Positions 36,491 to 49,533 of a DNA stretch of 64,000 nucleotides are shown here, piece after piece. Origin of the DNA: Prionace glauca (Eukaryota; Chordata; Chondrichthyes; Carcharhiniformes; Carcharhinidae); NCBI GenBank assembly GCA_037974335.1, contig CM075729.1:110093962-110157961 (forward strand). The letters are read 5' to 3'. Under the pieces are notes generated by a model. It searched no databases, was not told where the DNA came from, and saw only the letters and a list, made by a program, of their open reading frames with translations. The position numbers were made by a program, and so were the translations under genes. How positions within the stretch are numbered: position 1 is the first letter of the stretch; every line of letters starts with the position of its first letter.

Positions 36491-36699
36491 CCATCTTCCC
36501 CTTTGTTCTATCATCCTTAGACTTCATATCTCTTTGGCTCACTCATTGCTTGGAAATCGCGTAATTTCTAACTTCCTATGAAAGATAATCAACCTGAACA
36601 GTTAACCCTATTTTTATACCAAACATACTGCCTGGTCCAAGGAATACTTTTAGTATTTCACTTTCATTTATATTTTTATTCAGTCACTTTATTTTACTT

Positions 36700-37072
36700 T
36701 GGTGATGAGATGATGAAGGAGTGATGTTGTCACTGGACCAGAGACCCAGAGGACCTGAGATAGAATCCTGCCACTGCAAATGATGGAACTTGAATTCAAG
36801 AAACATCTAGAATTAAAAGTTTCATGATAACCACAAAAAGATTATTGTCAGAAAGATATCTGGTTCCCCTATGGTCTTTATGGGAAAAAATATATTGTCT
36901 TTACTTGGTTGAACCTACATATTACTCCAACATTACAGCAATGTTGTTGACTCTTAAAATGCTCTCAAATGTGGCCCATCAAAGCACCAAGTTGAAGGGC
37001 AATTGGGGATGGGCAATAAATGCTGACCCAGCCAACAAAGCGCACATCCCACGAATGAATAAGAAATAGATA
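36700..37072 (+). mobile_element. Second-family SINE, with full 3' end
   Basis: Head GTTGTCACTGGACCAGAGACC, B box GAGATAGAATCC, end GGCAATAAATGCTGACCC...CACATCCCACGAATGAATAAG. It lies in the intron of locus C. Confidence 0.72.
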
Positions 37073-38169
37073 GACTTGTGCCTCAATGTGCTGGGATGCA
37101 CTATTGAGGGTGAGGGCTGTTTCATTGTATGAGGCCTGTGGATCATGTCCACTTATACCGGAGGGACAGATTATATTACTGCCTGCCGGCCTAATTAAAA
37201 CGTTGAATAATTCAGGCTGTTTCACCCTTCTCCACCACCAACAGAATCAAGAGTTAGCGATTCGTAACGTAATTGTTAACATCTTAACACCAGATTCACC
37301 ATCGGGCATGGAGACTGATCAATAACTGATTCTGTATTCTGTCCATTTCTTACACTTAATCTACGGGTGATTTTGATCCTGTCCCAGGGAAAATGTAGTC
37401 GCTCCACCTGTACCACTCGCTACCTAGTCACTATTGCAACAGTGCATCTACTGGTCATTATCACTGTGATGTTACTGTATTGGATTTGTTCCTTTTATTT
37501 CACAGCATCTTTCCTGGAAACACTCCCTTGTGTAGTATTACCTTTATTCTGCTTTATGCGGCTGTGGAATGTTTTGTCTGGTTCACTGTCATGTTCTCAT
37601 TTGATTGATTTGTGATCATTTGTTGCACAAGTTAAAATGAAGATAAAATGTGGCACTGAGAAAACTGTTGGTGTGATTCTAACAACAACTTGCATTCTGC
37701 TCTGTTTAAGAGATATTTCCATAAACTTTTGATTTGAACCTGGAGAGATAATTGACAATGTTCCCTGGTTCTGTATTGAAAAATCAAGTTATTATACCGA
37801 TCCTGCATAGGTGGCATCTGTTTGGCTTGATAAAATCTTAAACCCATTAATTCCATATGTTTTAACTCTGTTGCTCAATGCTCTGACATTCAGGTACATT
37901 CTGATGAACAGTTGAGCCCATAAGGCATTGGAGGGTCAGAACAAGGGAGAGAATGGCAGTGACCCAGAGATGGAGTGCAAAAGGAAATTTATGATCTTAC
38001 TCTTCAGCATATCCGGCAGCTTTATACTTATAATGTTATTGTATGTGAAGCATTTCTTGTATTATATTATTACAGATATCAACCATGTGTATTACAGTAA
38101 TCTTAGATACACCCTTGCAGATGTGGGAGTTATGCTTCTGAATTGAAATTGCTGAAGAATGCATGTATT

Positions 38170-41100
38170 CTAATGTTACGCCATTGTTTAAGAAGGGTGC
38201 CAGGCAAAAGGCAGGGAATTATAGGCCAGTTAGTTTGACGTCTGTTGTAGGTAAAATGTTAGAATCCGTCATCAAGGGGGAAATAGCGAGGCATCTTGAG
38301 GGGAACTGCTTGATGGAGCAGACGCAGCACGGTTTCGTTAAAGGGAAGTTGTGTCTGACAAACATACTGGAGTTCTATGAGGATGTGTCTAGGACGGTGG
38401 ATAGAGGAAAGCCGGTGGATGTGGTCTTTCTTGATTTTCAGAAGGCGTTTGACAAGGTACCTCCCAAGAGGTTATTGCAGAAGGTCAGGGGTCATGGAGT
38501 TGGGGGTAGGGTGTTAGCGTGGATAAAGGACTGGTTGTCAACAAGGAGGCAGAGAGTGGGGGTCAATGGATGCTATTCGGATTGGCGGTTGGTGACTAGT
38601 GGGGTGCCCCAGGGGTCGGTGCTGGGGCCTCAGCTATTTACCATTTATATAGATGATCTGGAGGAGGGAACCGAGTGTAGGGTGTCGAAATTTGCTGATG
38701 ACACCAAGATTGGGGGAACGGCAAATTGTTGCGGAGGGTGGGGAGAGTCTACAGAAGGATCTAGATAGGCTGGGTGAATGGGCCAGGAAATGGCAAATGG
38801 AATTTAATGTTGGTAAGTGTGAGGTGGTCCACTTTGGTAGGAATAATGGTAGGAAGGATTATTACTTACGTGGCGAAAAACTGCAGCAGGCAACGGTGCA
38901 GAGGGACCTCGGGGTCCTTGTGCATGAGTCGCAAAAACCCAGCTTGCAGGTGCAGCAGGTGGTCAGGAAGGCAAATGGGATGCTGGCCTTCATAGCGAGG
39001 GGGATTGAATATAAAAGTAGGGAGGTTTTGCTGCGGCTATATAGGGCATTGGTGAGGCCGCAGTTGGAGTACTGTGTGCAGTTTTGGGCGCCGTACTTAC
39101 GCAAGGATATTTTGGCCTTGGAGGGAGTGCAGAGGAGGTTTAAGAACATAAGAACATAAGAACATAAGAAATAGGAGCAGGAGTAGGCCATCTGGCCCTT
39201 TGAGCCTGCCCCGCCATTCAATAAGATCATGGCTGATCTGTCGTGACTCAGCTCCACCTTCCCGCCCTCTCCCCATAACCCTTAATCCCTTCTCTTATCA
39301 AAAACCCATCAACCCGTTTCTTAAAAATATTTAGCGAGGCAGCCTCCACCACTTCAACGGGCAGAGAATTCCAGAGATTCACCACCCTTTGAGTGAAGAA
39401 GTTCCTCCTCAACTCTGTTCTAAACCGCCCCCCCTTTATCTTGAGGCTGTGCCCCCTAGTCCTACTGTCTTTTTTGAGCGGGAACAGTCTCTCCACCTCT
39501 ATCCTATCCATCCCATTCATCATCTTATACGTCTCAATGAGATCTCCCCTCATTCTTCTAAACTCTAACGAGTACAAGCCTAGTTCATTCAGCCTCTCCT
39601 CATAGCTCAATCCCCTCAACTCCGGTATCAGCCGAGTAAACCTCCTCTGCACTCCCTCCAGGGCCAAAACATCCTTGCGCAGGTGCGGCGCCCAAAACTG
39701 CACACAGTACTCCAGCTGCGGCCTCACCAATGCCCTATACAGCTGCAGCAAGACCTCCCTACTTTTATATTCAATCCCCTTCGCTATGAAGGCCAGCATC
39801 CCATTCGCCTTCCTGACCACCTGCTGCACCTGCAAGCTGGGTTTTTGCGACTCATGCACAAGGACCCCGAGGTCCCTCTGCACCGTTGCCTGCTGCAGTT
39901 TTTCGCCCTGTAAGTAATAGTCCTTCCTACCATTCCTCCTACCAAAGTGGACCACCTCACACTTACCAACATTAAATTCCATTTGCCATTTCCTGGCCCA
40001 TTCGTCCAGCCTATCTAGATCCTTCTGCAGACTCTCCACACCCTCCGCAACAATTTGCCTTTCCCCCAATCTTGGTGTCATCAGCAAATTTCGACACCCT
40101 GCACTCGGTTCCCTCCTCCAGATCATCTATATAAATGGTAAATAGCTGAGGCCCCAGCACCGACCCCTGGGGCACCCCACTAGTCACCAACCGCCAATCC
40201 GAATAGCATCCATTGACCCCCACTCTCTGCCTCCTATTTGACAACCAATCCTCTATCCACGCTAACACCCTACCCCCAACTCCATGTCCCCTGACCTTCT
40301 GCAATAACCTCTTGTGAGGTACCTTGTCAAACGCCTTCTGAAAATCCAGAAAGACCACATCCACCGGCTCTCCTCCATCCACTGCCCTAGACACATCCTC
40401 ATAGAACTCCAGTAAATTTGTCAGACACGACTTCCCTTTAATGAAACCGTGTTGCGTCCGCCCTATCAAGCAATTCCCCTCAAGATGCCTCGCTATTTCC
40501 TCCTTAATGACGGTTTCTAACATTTTACCTACCACAGACGTTAAACTAACCGGCCTATAATTCCCCGCCTTTTGCCTGGCACCCTTCTTAAACAACGGCG
40601 TAACATTAGCCGTTTTCCAATCTTCCGGCACTTCCCCGGAATCCAGCGACGTCTGGAAAATAACCACCAAGGCATCCACTATCACCTCCGCCATTTCTTT
40701 CAGAACCCTCGGATGCATTCCATCCGGTCCTGGGGACTTGTCCACAATCAGCCCCTCCAGTCTGTCGAGCACCACCCCTCTAGTAACAGTAATGTCATTA
40801 AGACCCTCCATTCCTACCACCTTTCCATCGCTAACACCTGGCAAATTATTCACGTCCTCCTCCGTGAAGACAGAAACAAAGAAGTTATTCAAGACCTTAG
40901 CCATATCCCTATCCCCTACCACTAGCTCCCCTTTCTCATCCTCTAAAGGACCAACGTTTACCCTAGCCAGCCTCTTCCTTTTTATATATTTATAAAAACT
41001 CTTGCTATCCTTTTTTATATTAAGTGCTAGCCCAGCCTCATAGCTTCTCCTACCCTCCTTTATCAATTTCTTTGTCAATCTTTGTTGACATTTAAACCTT

Positions 41101-42892
41101 TCCCAATCCTCTTCTCGCCCACTGCTCTTAGCTACTCTAAACTCCTCCGCTTTTAATTTAACACTTTCCTTCACCTCCTTCGTTATCCACGGCTTATTAC
41201 CTCTCCTCCTACTGTCCTTTTTAACCATCGGAATAAATTTCTGCTGAGCACCAAGAAAGATCTCCTTAAAGATCCTCCACTGCTCCTCAGCAGACCTACC
41301 TTCCAACGCGTTCCCCCAGTCCACATTCGCCAATTCTTCTCTCATCCTACCATACTCCCCTCTATTCAAACAAAGGACGCGTGTCTGGGAACCCACTTTC
41401 TCCTCCTCCATCTGCACCAGAAACTCCACCATACAATGATCACTCTCTCCAAGAGGATCCTTCACCGCAAGGTCCCTAATTCTACCCGCCTCATTACATA
41501 GCACCAGATCCAAGATAGCTCGCTCCCTCGTCGGCTCCAACACACACTGTTCAAGGAAATTATCCCGGCAGCATTCCAAGAACTCCTCCTCGAGCCCACC
41601 TCGTCCAACATGGGTCGACCAATCAATATGCAGATTGAAATCTCCCATAACTACTGCCGTCCCATTCCTGCACGCTGCACTTATTTGCGCGTTAACAGCC
41701 CGCCCCACCTCCAGATCATTATTCGGGGGCCTATAGACGACACCCACTAGCGTCTTCCTCCCTTTTCTGTTCCTAATCTCCACCCACAACGATTCCACTT
41801 TCTGCTCCTTGGCTCCAATATCATCCCTTGCTACCACCTTGATACTATCCTTAATCAGCAGAGCTACGCCACCCCCTCTTTCCTCCTGCCTATCCTTCCT
41901 AAACACTTGATAACCCTGTACATTCATCTCCCAGTCCCTGTCACCTTGCAGCCACGTCTCTGTAATGGCCACCAGATCGTATCCATTTGTGTCGATCTGC
42001 GCCATCAGCTCATCCACTTTATTCCGAATGCTTCGTGCATTCAGATAAAGCGCTTTCATCCCAGCCTTCACCTGGACCCTACTTGCCGTAACGCCACCAA
42101 TTGGGACATCCTTTGCCTCTTCCCTTACCTGTACCCTATCCTTAACTTTAGACCTCATAGCGTCACCTACCCTCGCACCCTCCCCCCCCCCTAATTAGTT
42201 TAAAGCCTTGTCTACAGTCCTCTTTACTCGATTCGCCAGCACTCTGGTCCCAGCATGATTCAGACCAACCCCATCCTGCCCGAACAGGTCCCACCTACCC
42301 CAATACTGGTGCCAATGCCCCATAAATTCGAACCCATTCCTCCCACACCAATCCCTGAGCCACCCATTTACTTCCTTTATCCTATCAACCCTACACCCGT
42401 CTGCCCGTTTACTCGGCTGATGCCGGAGTTGAGGGGGTTGAGCTATGAGGAGAGGCTGAATAAACTAGGCTTGTACTCGTTAGAGTTTAGAAGATTGCGG
42501 GGAGATCTCATTGAGACGAATAAAATGATGAATGGGATGGATAGGATAGAGGTGGAGAGACTCTTCCCGCTCAGAAAGGATAGTAGGACGAGGGGGCACA
42601 GCCTCAAGATAAAGGGGGGGGGCGGTTTAGAACGGAGTTGAAGAAGAACTTCTTCACTCAAAGGGTGGTGAATCTCTAGAATTCTCTGCCCGTTGAAGTG
42701 GTGGAGGCTACCTCGCTAAATATTTTTAAGACGCGGGTTGATGGGTTTTTGATAAGAGAGGGGATTAAGGGTTATGGGGAGAGGGTGGGAATGTGGAACT
42801 GAGCCACGACAGATCAGCCATGATCTTATTGAATGGTGGGGCAGGCTCGAGGGGCTAGATGGTCTACTCCTGCTCCTATTTCTTATGTTCTT
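38170..42892 (+). mobile_element. Outer CR1-like LINE inserted in receptor locus C, itself interrupted
   Basis: A 5'-truncated LINE begins inside the RT domain ([17 protein letters not shown]), with [30 protein letters not shown] and FADDTKIGG. It runs to 39142, is cut by the inner LINE, and resumes at 42412 (GLSYEERLNKLGLYSLEFRRLRGDL) to the 3' end TTCTTATGTTCTT at 42892. The flanking repeat is ATGTATT. One frameshift follows FADDTKIGG; the same one occurs in the inner element. Confidence 0.9.
39143..42406 (-). mobile_element. Inner CR1-like LINE, nearly full-length ORF2
   Basis: About 3.26 kb on the minus strand, flanked by GTTTA (39138-39142 and 42407-42411). A frame from 42158 carries an AP-type endonuclease ([51 protein letters not shown]) and then RT with [17 protein letters not shown]-like [23 protein letters not shown] and FADDTKIGG. 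One frameshift near 40080 moves the thumb and C-terminal part (MEFNVGKCEVVHFG to the stop near 39250) to the next frame. No first ORF is present. The 3' end has AGAACAT repeats in plus view. Few other changes suggest a fairly young copy. Such elements copy by target-primed reverse transcription in the nucleus. Confidence 0.93.
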
Positions 42893-42983
42893 ATGTATTT
42901 ATGGTGTAACTCAGCCCAAGTTTAGGGAGCAGTTCAAGAGTGCAGTGTCCATTATTCAACAATTTAATAAACAAAACAACTGA

Positions 42984-44955
42984 GAGCAGACCAGAGGCGG
43001 GCTCAAGAGCTTATATTTCATGATTAGAATATTTATTATGAATCTTCAATCATGATATCAGGAAACACTGAGGATCTAAAGATACCTGCAGTGGTGGTGA
43101 AGGTACTCGTCATGGTGGATGGATAGAGGACAATATTTGGATATGGACAGTGGGAAGGAAAACAGTTATAAGGTTGCCTACAGGATATGATGTGGAAGAG
43201 CAACCATAGGGCTAAATGTTCTAGCCCTTTCCACTGGTAAGAACTTCCAGTCCCTACAATGTAAATGGTGAGTTAAAAGAATCACCATGGCATCCTTTCC
43301 TTCATCTCCACTCAGTTACTCATAACTGCTCAGATAGAAACAATATTTGCTTTAAAGTCTGAATGCTGAGAATGCCAACCATTTTATGATATATATATCA
43401 TCCTGAGTATTTGATTTTTGGAGATGTTTGATTTAGCCTGCATTCCACCGCCTCACCCCACCCTCACCCCGCCCCACCGTACATTCCACCTTCTATCTCT
43501 ATTTCACTTGTTCTTTTCCCATCACTCCATTGGGAGTTGAGGGGTGGGTTCCTGTCTGCATAAGTCCCACTGAGTAGACCCATGGAGGGGAGAGCTTCGG
43601 TAAGGTTGTAGGATTGGCGCCAAAGGATCCGCCAACCATGACATCACAACTTAGTGGCTGATTACTGGATAGGAATGAACAATTTCTGGGTTTCAATGTC
43701 AGCTGATATTTGATATTGTAGATGGGTTTATCTCTTTGTGATTCATGCATCCTTCCTTGAAATTAGCCAATGTGCACCACAGCTGCTGCGGACTCAATTC
43801 TGAGCGGAACAGCATCATCAGAGGAGTGAATCCATATTTCCACTTTATTGTTCCATCTGCTGTAAATCTGTAACTTCCACCCACTTTGCAGGTGAACATT
43901 TAAGTATATAAGTTAAGTAGTAGTTGTGTGTGGTGGGGGGGAGGTGGTGGTGTGAGTTGGTTGATTAGGGGGATATCAGGGAATACGGATGGTGGAGGCT
44001 AGTCAAGCAATTTAATGGGTTGTGGGTTCAGGGGCTTGGTTAGTTAGAGGGTGCAGGGAGGTGGGATATCATGGGAGTCAGGTGGTCAGGGTCACCTGTA
44101 GACAAGATGGAGATGTGGGGTTGTCAGTTGGAATAGGAGTCACGTTGTGGGGTTGTGAGGTATGGTAATCGTATTAACATTGCGATGAAGGATTCGAAGT
44201 GGTAGTGATTGTTCTAGCATTTCCTGGGTAACTATTCTGCTCATAAACTCTGAACCATCTGAAGAGTTAGGTTCAAAATGGAGATTGGGATGGTTCCAGA
44301 TGTAGACTAATTGTCAAATGGGAGCTTAAAAATACCGGACATGTCATGTAAAGCTAAAGTGTTGATCCAGAAGGACCTCTTCTAGCGTGGGCAATAAAAA
44401 ATATAACAACACTTATTCCAACTTACAAATCAAAGAAAAGTTTAAATAAAGAAATTTCATTACTCCTAACTTGAGGCCTCAGCCTGGGCCATTGCAAGTA
44501 ATCTGACAATTACTTCAAGTTCTCGTTTATACTGAGTCAGCTGGTCAGCTGATCATAAATCATTCTGTCATTGGTTACATGGTTAACTGTGTCAGTTGAC
44601 CCTTACAGCTTGTTCTCATAGGTCACATTATAACAACGTTATCAACGGTTACATTTCAACTTTGGGGAAGTTTGGGGAGGGGGCATTCTGATCCCCCAGC
44701 ACATATTTTGGGGCATTGCAAGAGTATGGCCCTTCTGCAAATGGAAGTTGTGGGCCACCCTGTTCCTGAATGACGGGGTGAGTATCGTACATCTGCACAA
44801 AGATTACAAATGAGGAATTTGTATCCATCTCGACTCAGATTTGCCTGATAGACAATCCACCTTGACATCACCGAGGAAACATTAGCATTACACATCTGAG
44901 TCTTTGGCCAATTCAATTCACATAAATAATGTCAGTAAAGATGCCGAAAGTATTA
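42984..44955. other. No gene recognised
   Basis: After the end of locus C comes sequence with C-rich (43440-43490) and G/T-rich parts. The minus frame 44656-44916 (CNLCADVRYSPRH) seems part of an unknown repeat. Nothing firm. Confidence 0.5.
43915..44170. repeat. G/T-rich low-complexity stretch
   Basis: GGTGGTGG, GGTTAGTTAG and GGGAGTCAGGTGG motifs recur without a fixed unit. Nothing codes here. Confidence 0.6.
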
Positions 44956-44959
44956 GATA

Positions 44960-45670
44960 GAACAAAGCCTTTGAGACCTGCTATATCCCAGCAGTATAAT
45001 GAAGACTGCTCCTCCAGAAATAATTGCTTGCTCCAGCTAACTTGTTCAATGCAGTTACAATATTGGGCAGTAGCAGATTTGGTGGGAAATTGACTAGGTA
45101 TCTCCTGTCCAGGAAAGCAGGACAGGTTGAATCTGATGAATTCCTTGTCATGTTCTGTATCATCAGAAATGTAATAGAAGGTGTCTTAAACGGTTCTATC
45201 AAGCAGCATTTACTGATGAATAACCTGCTCAATGATGCTCAGTTGGTGCTGCCGGGACCATTCAGATTGTGACCTCATTACTGACCTCGTGAAAATAGAG
45301 ACAAGATCTACATTAATTGGTAAGGTGAGAACGACTGCCTTTGATGCTAAGGCAGCATTAGACTGAGTGATACGTCAATGAGCCCTAGCAGAACTGGAAC
45401 AATCGAAACCAGGGGGAAAGCCATCTGCTGGTTGGAGTCAGACATGGCACAATTGGAGATGGTTGTGGTCCTTGGAGACCAATCATCTCAGACCCACAAC
45501 ACCCTCTGGTGTTCATCTGAACGGTGTCCAAGGCCCAACCAACTCGAATTGATTTGCAAAAAAAAATTCAGCACCATTTAGAAAACTTCAGGACATGAAT
45601 TAGTCCGCGTCCATCTCCAGCAAGACATGGGCAACGTACAACATTGAGCTGATAAGCAGCAAGTAATATT
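44960..45670 (+). mobile_element. Decayed LINE reverse transcriptase fragment
   Basis: Phrases such as SGDLITDLVKIETRS-like text, TAFDAKAALD (the usual DIKAAFDRVWH site) and MVVVLGDQSSQ recall the RT palm region of a LINE. Frames are broken and the 3' part is lost. Assignment rests on these short likenesses. Confidence 0.5.
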
Positions 45671-46199
45671 CTTACTACAGAAGGGCCAATCAGTGGCCAT
45701 CTCCAACAAAAGAAGACCTTTTTACTGATTCTGTGGTTCCAAAGCTTGTATTCATCCTGTTAGATCCTGAGTAAAAAGGGAAACTGAAGCCCCATTCAGC
45801 CCAAATAATTAGAGGCAAGTCAGGCTCGACTGAAGGTTCCACTCCGAGATCATTCAGGACTCCGAACACAAGTCCTCCACGGACATTTCTCAGGTAGATT
45901 GAATTCCAGTTGAGAATTCCCCAACACACTCGGACCCCGAGAGAAAGACTCCGACTTTTCATTTAGATTCGGTGATTTAAGAAGGTTCCGACTTTCTTTC
46001 CTGGGCAGTTCGTCAGAACGTGTTAGGCAGCAAATCCCCAGTCTTGGTCTTATACAATTACAACTACAGAATTTGAGATACTGACGTTCCCCTCGAAGAC
46101 ACTATTTTCCCGAATTCAAATTAAAATCTCCCCATATCCATCTAGACCTACGATTTCCCCTGTCCTGACCTGTCTAGCCCCCGAACTCAGAAGCCTACG
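45670..46199. other. No gene recognised
   Basis: Mixed sequence between two LINE remnants, maybe part of the same old element. Confidence 0.4.
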
Positions 46200-46640
46200 A
46201 TTAGCTTGCTGAGTCCCTGGATGGGCAGGTTACCCCTCAGCAAGACTGGGGCTCGCATCCTTGCAGGAAGATTTGCTGGTCTTGTTGGAAAAAGGTTTAA
46301 ATGACACTGGCAGGGCATTGGGAACCAGACAGGGAGCTCAGATGGGTGCAACACAAACCTGGTAACAGAAGGTGAAAAGCAGTGAGCGAAATTAGAAGGC
46401 AGAAAGACAAAAATAAGCATCATACCGAATCAGAAGACAGAATAATGTTAATAAGATTAGGTACTCTGCATGAATGTTTTGAAGTTTTAAATATAGGTAC
46501 ATTGATATGATTTTGCTGTCATTGCGGAAACTTGTTTGCCAGGTGAATCGGATTAGAACCTGAACATTCAAGGATATTCGTCATTCAGGAACAAGACTGG
46601 GATTTTGCTGTATAACACATCCTGAACACCTGTCAACTGG
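46200..46640 (+). mobile_element. Decayed LINE 5' and endonuclease fragment
   Basis: A stretch reading about AVIAETCLPGE and NIQGYSSFRNK resembles the AP-endonuclease start ([16 protein letters not shown]) of the LINE at 39143-42406. Sequence before it has the character of a LINE leader. Confidence 0.5.
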
Positions 46641-46910
46641 CCTTGAGGAGTTGTATAACCTTACAGAACAGAGGGGTAGCAGAAATTGTAGAAAGCGTGT
46701 CAACTGTTCAATGAGTGACACCGAAGGAGGCCAATAGTTTGGGCTCAGTAATCCTCATTAGCCAGACAACACGATGAAGGCTATCTACGGGGCTGATATC
46801 AAACATCTTCCGGTGGGAACAATCTAAATTCATCCAAACTGCAAATATTAATGAGCTTTTATCCAGATCACATTATTGATTAGGATGTTGGCCATATGTT
46901 ACATAAGTTA

Positions 46911-47060
46911 TTTATTTCTATTCATTCAGGAGATATGGGCGTCAATGGCTGGACAAGAATTTACTGACAATTTCTAATTACTCCTGAACTGTGTACATTT
47001 CTGAGGGCATTTAAAAGTCAAACACGTTTCTCTGGATCTGAGGATTCATGTCGTCCACAT
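46911..47060 (-). mobile_element. Second-family SINE 3' end, reversed
   Basis: TTTATTTCTATTCATTCAGG and GATATGGGCGTCAATGGCTG are the family's end. It decays rapidly after this. Confidence 0.55.
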
Positions 47061-47269
47061 TAGGTACGGGTGGCAGATGCTTCTTCCGAGATGTGATTTT
47101 GCTCCAAAATTTACCTGGGCAAACGCTGCCATTCATTTCTTCTGGGATCTTCCGATGCCAGCCTTCACAGAAATGCCAGCAGAGTGGAGAAGAGTTGGAG
47201 AAAGACTGGAGACATCCATTTTTTATAGCACTAGCTGTCGTATGGTGAGGTTAAATATCCTGTCTTATT

Positions 47270-47780
47270 ACTGGTGAATGGACGAGTAAATGGATGAGTG
47301 AATGGACGAATGGATATGGAGTGAATGAGTGAGAGAGTGGATGGACAGATGAGTCAAGCCAATTGGCTGGCAGTCTTCTCATACTTTCATTTTGTTTCTG
47401 AAAACATACGTTTTCTTATTAAAAGAGTTAGATTATGTCCATCACTGATATGAACACTTCCTCCTGGCTGGTCTAAAGAGACACCATGATCCTATTAACA
47501 TCCCTGAATTAAATGGATAACTGGATAGCTATGTAGTGGAGGTAGGGTGAGTATATGGGCCATTGTTAGGTGAGTTCGCATTAGTAGTTTGTGTAGGTGC
47601 TTGGGTTTGTGAGTTGGACAGCTGGATAGGTTGGATAGGTGAGTAGTTGGTTAGGTTAGTTCGGAGGTATGTTGATTCTTTGGCGAGGTAGTCTTGTAGG
47701 TGTGTGAGCAGGTAGTCACGCTGAGGGTTGGTTGGGCTAAGGAACGTGGTTAGTCGGGTGCTGAAGTGGGCAGTCAGGCT
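47270..47780. repeat. Degenerate short tandem repeats
   Basis: First TGAATGGACGAG-like units (47272-47360), later GT- and GGTTAG-rich units (47550-47780). No coding sense. Confidence 0.7.
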
Positions 47781-48251
47781 GGAAAGAAAATGAATTACCC
47801 ATTGGAAGTTTGAAATTCCAGCAAGTCCTGTGTAAGCTCACGCATCAGACAGAGCCTCAGAGTATATTTACCATCAAACACTTGTGTCCAACTAGAATAT
47901 TTGACCCCTCATCATCTTACGGTATACTTCATCTCAACAAAATCAAATTTAATCTTACTGCAAGAAATACCAGTTCAGTCTACAATAATAGTGTGAGATT
48001 TGAGGAAGGATATAATGATGTGGGAATTAGAACACCACTGTTGGGTGAATAGTGTTTCCATTTTTCATTTAGTTAATTAGAGTGATCAAAATTGATTACT
48101 CTTTAGAGTTTTCCAGTGTACTCTCAATTTTAAGAGCGTATTCTACCACAACAGAGAGTTAACTCAGCTGTCGCAATCTTCTGGTCTTTTTTTTAAGAAA
48201 CTACATTGAAAGATGTTGTAACTTCAATGTCCCCATGGGGATCTGACAGTG
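47781..48251. other. Upstream flank of orphan exon E
   Basis: Unremarkable sequence; the 80-codon plus frame at 47810 has no likeness. The last 70 bp share motifs with the A and B flanks. Confidence 0.5.
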
Positions 48252-48332
48252 TATAAAAAACAGCGAATGTATCACCCAAGTGTTTAACTCAGAGAGATAG
48301 TCTGCACCACCAATCACACTGTACAGTAAAAT
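48252..48332 (+). promoter_or_regulatory. Promoter remnant of locus E
   Basis: TATAAAA at 48252-48258 is followed by AATGTATCAC and CAAGTGTTTAACTC, in the order seen before receptors A and B. The ATG is 81 bp downstream of the TATA start. Upstream, GTTGTAACTT and CCCCATGGGGAT also resemble the A and B flanks. Confidence 0.5.
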
Positions 48333-48396
48333 ATGGAACTCTTTCACAGGATTCTAAAAATATACTACACAATTCTTGCTGTAATTGGTGTTTCAG
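48333..48396 (+). pseudogene. Orphan exon 1 of a GPR139-like receptor (locus E)
   Basis: It reads MELFHRILKIYYTILAVIGVS followed by the donor GTAAGTG, with the family's 64-nt length and phase. No second exon is found on the plus strand in the 15.6 kb to the window end, against introns of 3.0-5.7 kb elsewhere. The nearest unpaired second exon is D at 56982-58158 on the other strand. It could be functional only if its partner lies beyond the window, which I think unlikely. Confidence 0.72.
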
Positions 48397-49213
48397 GTAA
48401 GTGCCTGTGAACACAGAAGTTGTGTAAATTTGTGTGAGTTTGTTTCCGGTTTTACTCTGTGATTGATAATGTTACACACTGATCTACTGGCGAATGTTAT
48501 AGGTACCTGATCAGTAAGATCATTACATTAAGGGTAAAGCTGAATCGGACATCAGTACAGGCAACTCTGAGAGATGAGATATCCCTGGCTGACTATGTTA
48601 CTGTACAGTTGTATTACATGTGGGTCACCACCTTGCAGAGCAATGGGCTAAATAGCCTCCTTCTACACTGTAGGGATTCTCTAGTCCTGTCTTGACAGTA
48701 TGCCCTAGTCATTGTTTTACCAGCCTGGCGGTATCCTTCCAGTGCTCCCTGAGTGAGTGGACGATATGCTGAGGATTTCACCTGCTTTATACCAAACTAT
48801 TAACCCCCTGAAAAATGTCAGACATGAAGGTGGAACATTGAACTGACTGGACATCAATGGATAATACATACCAAGGGAAGAATTGAGTCAACTTCTGCCA
48901 AAAAGTTTCAGTATCCATATCCAACAATTTAACTTACTTTGCTTTACCCTCTCAAGTTTGATGTAAGCTCTGCCCAGGCTATTTGCGGAGATTGCAAATT
49001 AGCAATGGTTAGCACAAATAGCCTTTTTTGCTATCCCACAATCCCTCAATTCAGAAAACAAGACATAAATAAAGATCTGCCCTCAATCTGTTTTGGATAA
49101 GTAAAGTCCAGCTTGCTTTCTATCAGCCCACCTGCTAATATCTTTCATTTCTTTTGGAAATCTGGGTATCTCTGGGTCACTTTCCTCAAAACTGGGGAGG
49201 GTTTACATCGATG

Positions 49214-49533
49214 CAGGGTAGCATGGTGGCAGAGTGGTCAGCACTACTACCTCATAGCTCCAGTGATCTGGGCTCAATTCCTGGCTTGGATCACTGACGA
49301 GGAGTTTGCACATTCTCCTCGTCTTTGCATGGGTTTCCTCTGGATGCTCTGACTCCATCCTACAGTCCAAAGATGTGTGGGTTATGTGTATTGGCCATTC
49401 TAATTTGCCCCTTTGTGTCTTGGGATGCATAGCTTAGAAGGATTAATGGGTAAATATGCAATGTTATGGAGATAGGGTCTAGGCGGGATTGTTGTCGGTG
49501 CTGAAAGGCCTATAGGGATTCTCCGATTCTATG
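49214..49533 (+). mobile_element. tRNA-headed SINE
   Basis: Head GCATGGTGGCAGAGTGGTCAG, body, and end GGATTCTCCGATTCTATG. Confidence 0.78.

Larger units (their letters stand above)
37356..42983 (+). pseudogene. GPR139-like locus C, exon 2, split by a nested LINE
   Basis: Homology to exon 2 of A and B starts with NLRVILILSQGKCS (TM1) and STCTTRYLV (TM2 side). The acceptor AG has become AC. Several frameshifts and stops follow in TM3 to TM5 (a TGA after SCSHLIDL ends the first open part). The frame returns at 37928 with the loop-3 and TM6 part (GSDPEMECKRKFMILLFSISGS). At TM7 the gene is cut by a LINE at 38170-42892 flanked by ATGTATT (38163-38169 and 42893-42899). It resumes with YGVTQPKFREQF and ends in NKQNN-stop at 42983. 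The decay before and after the insertion shows a dead gene; whether the LINE or the smaller changes came first cannot be told from one sequence. Confidence 0.88.

Noticed and set aside
38862-39257. Minus frame of 131 codons
   Set aside because: Antisense to the outer LINE.
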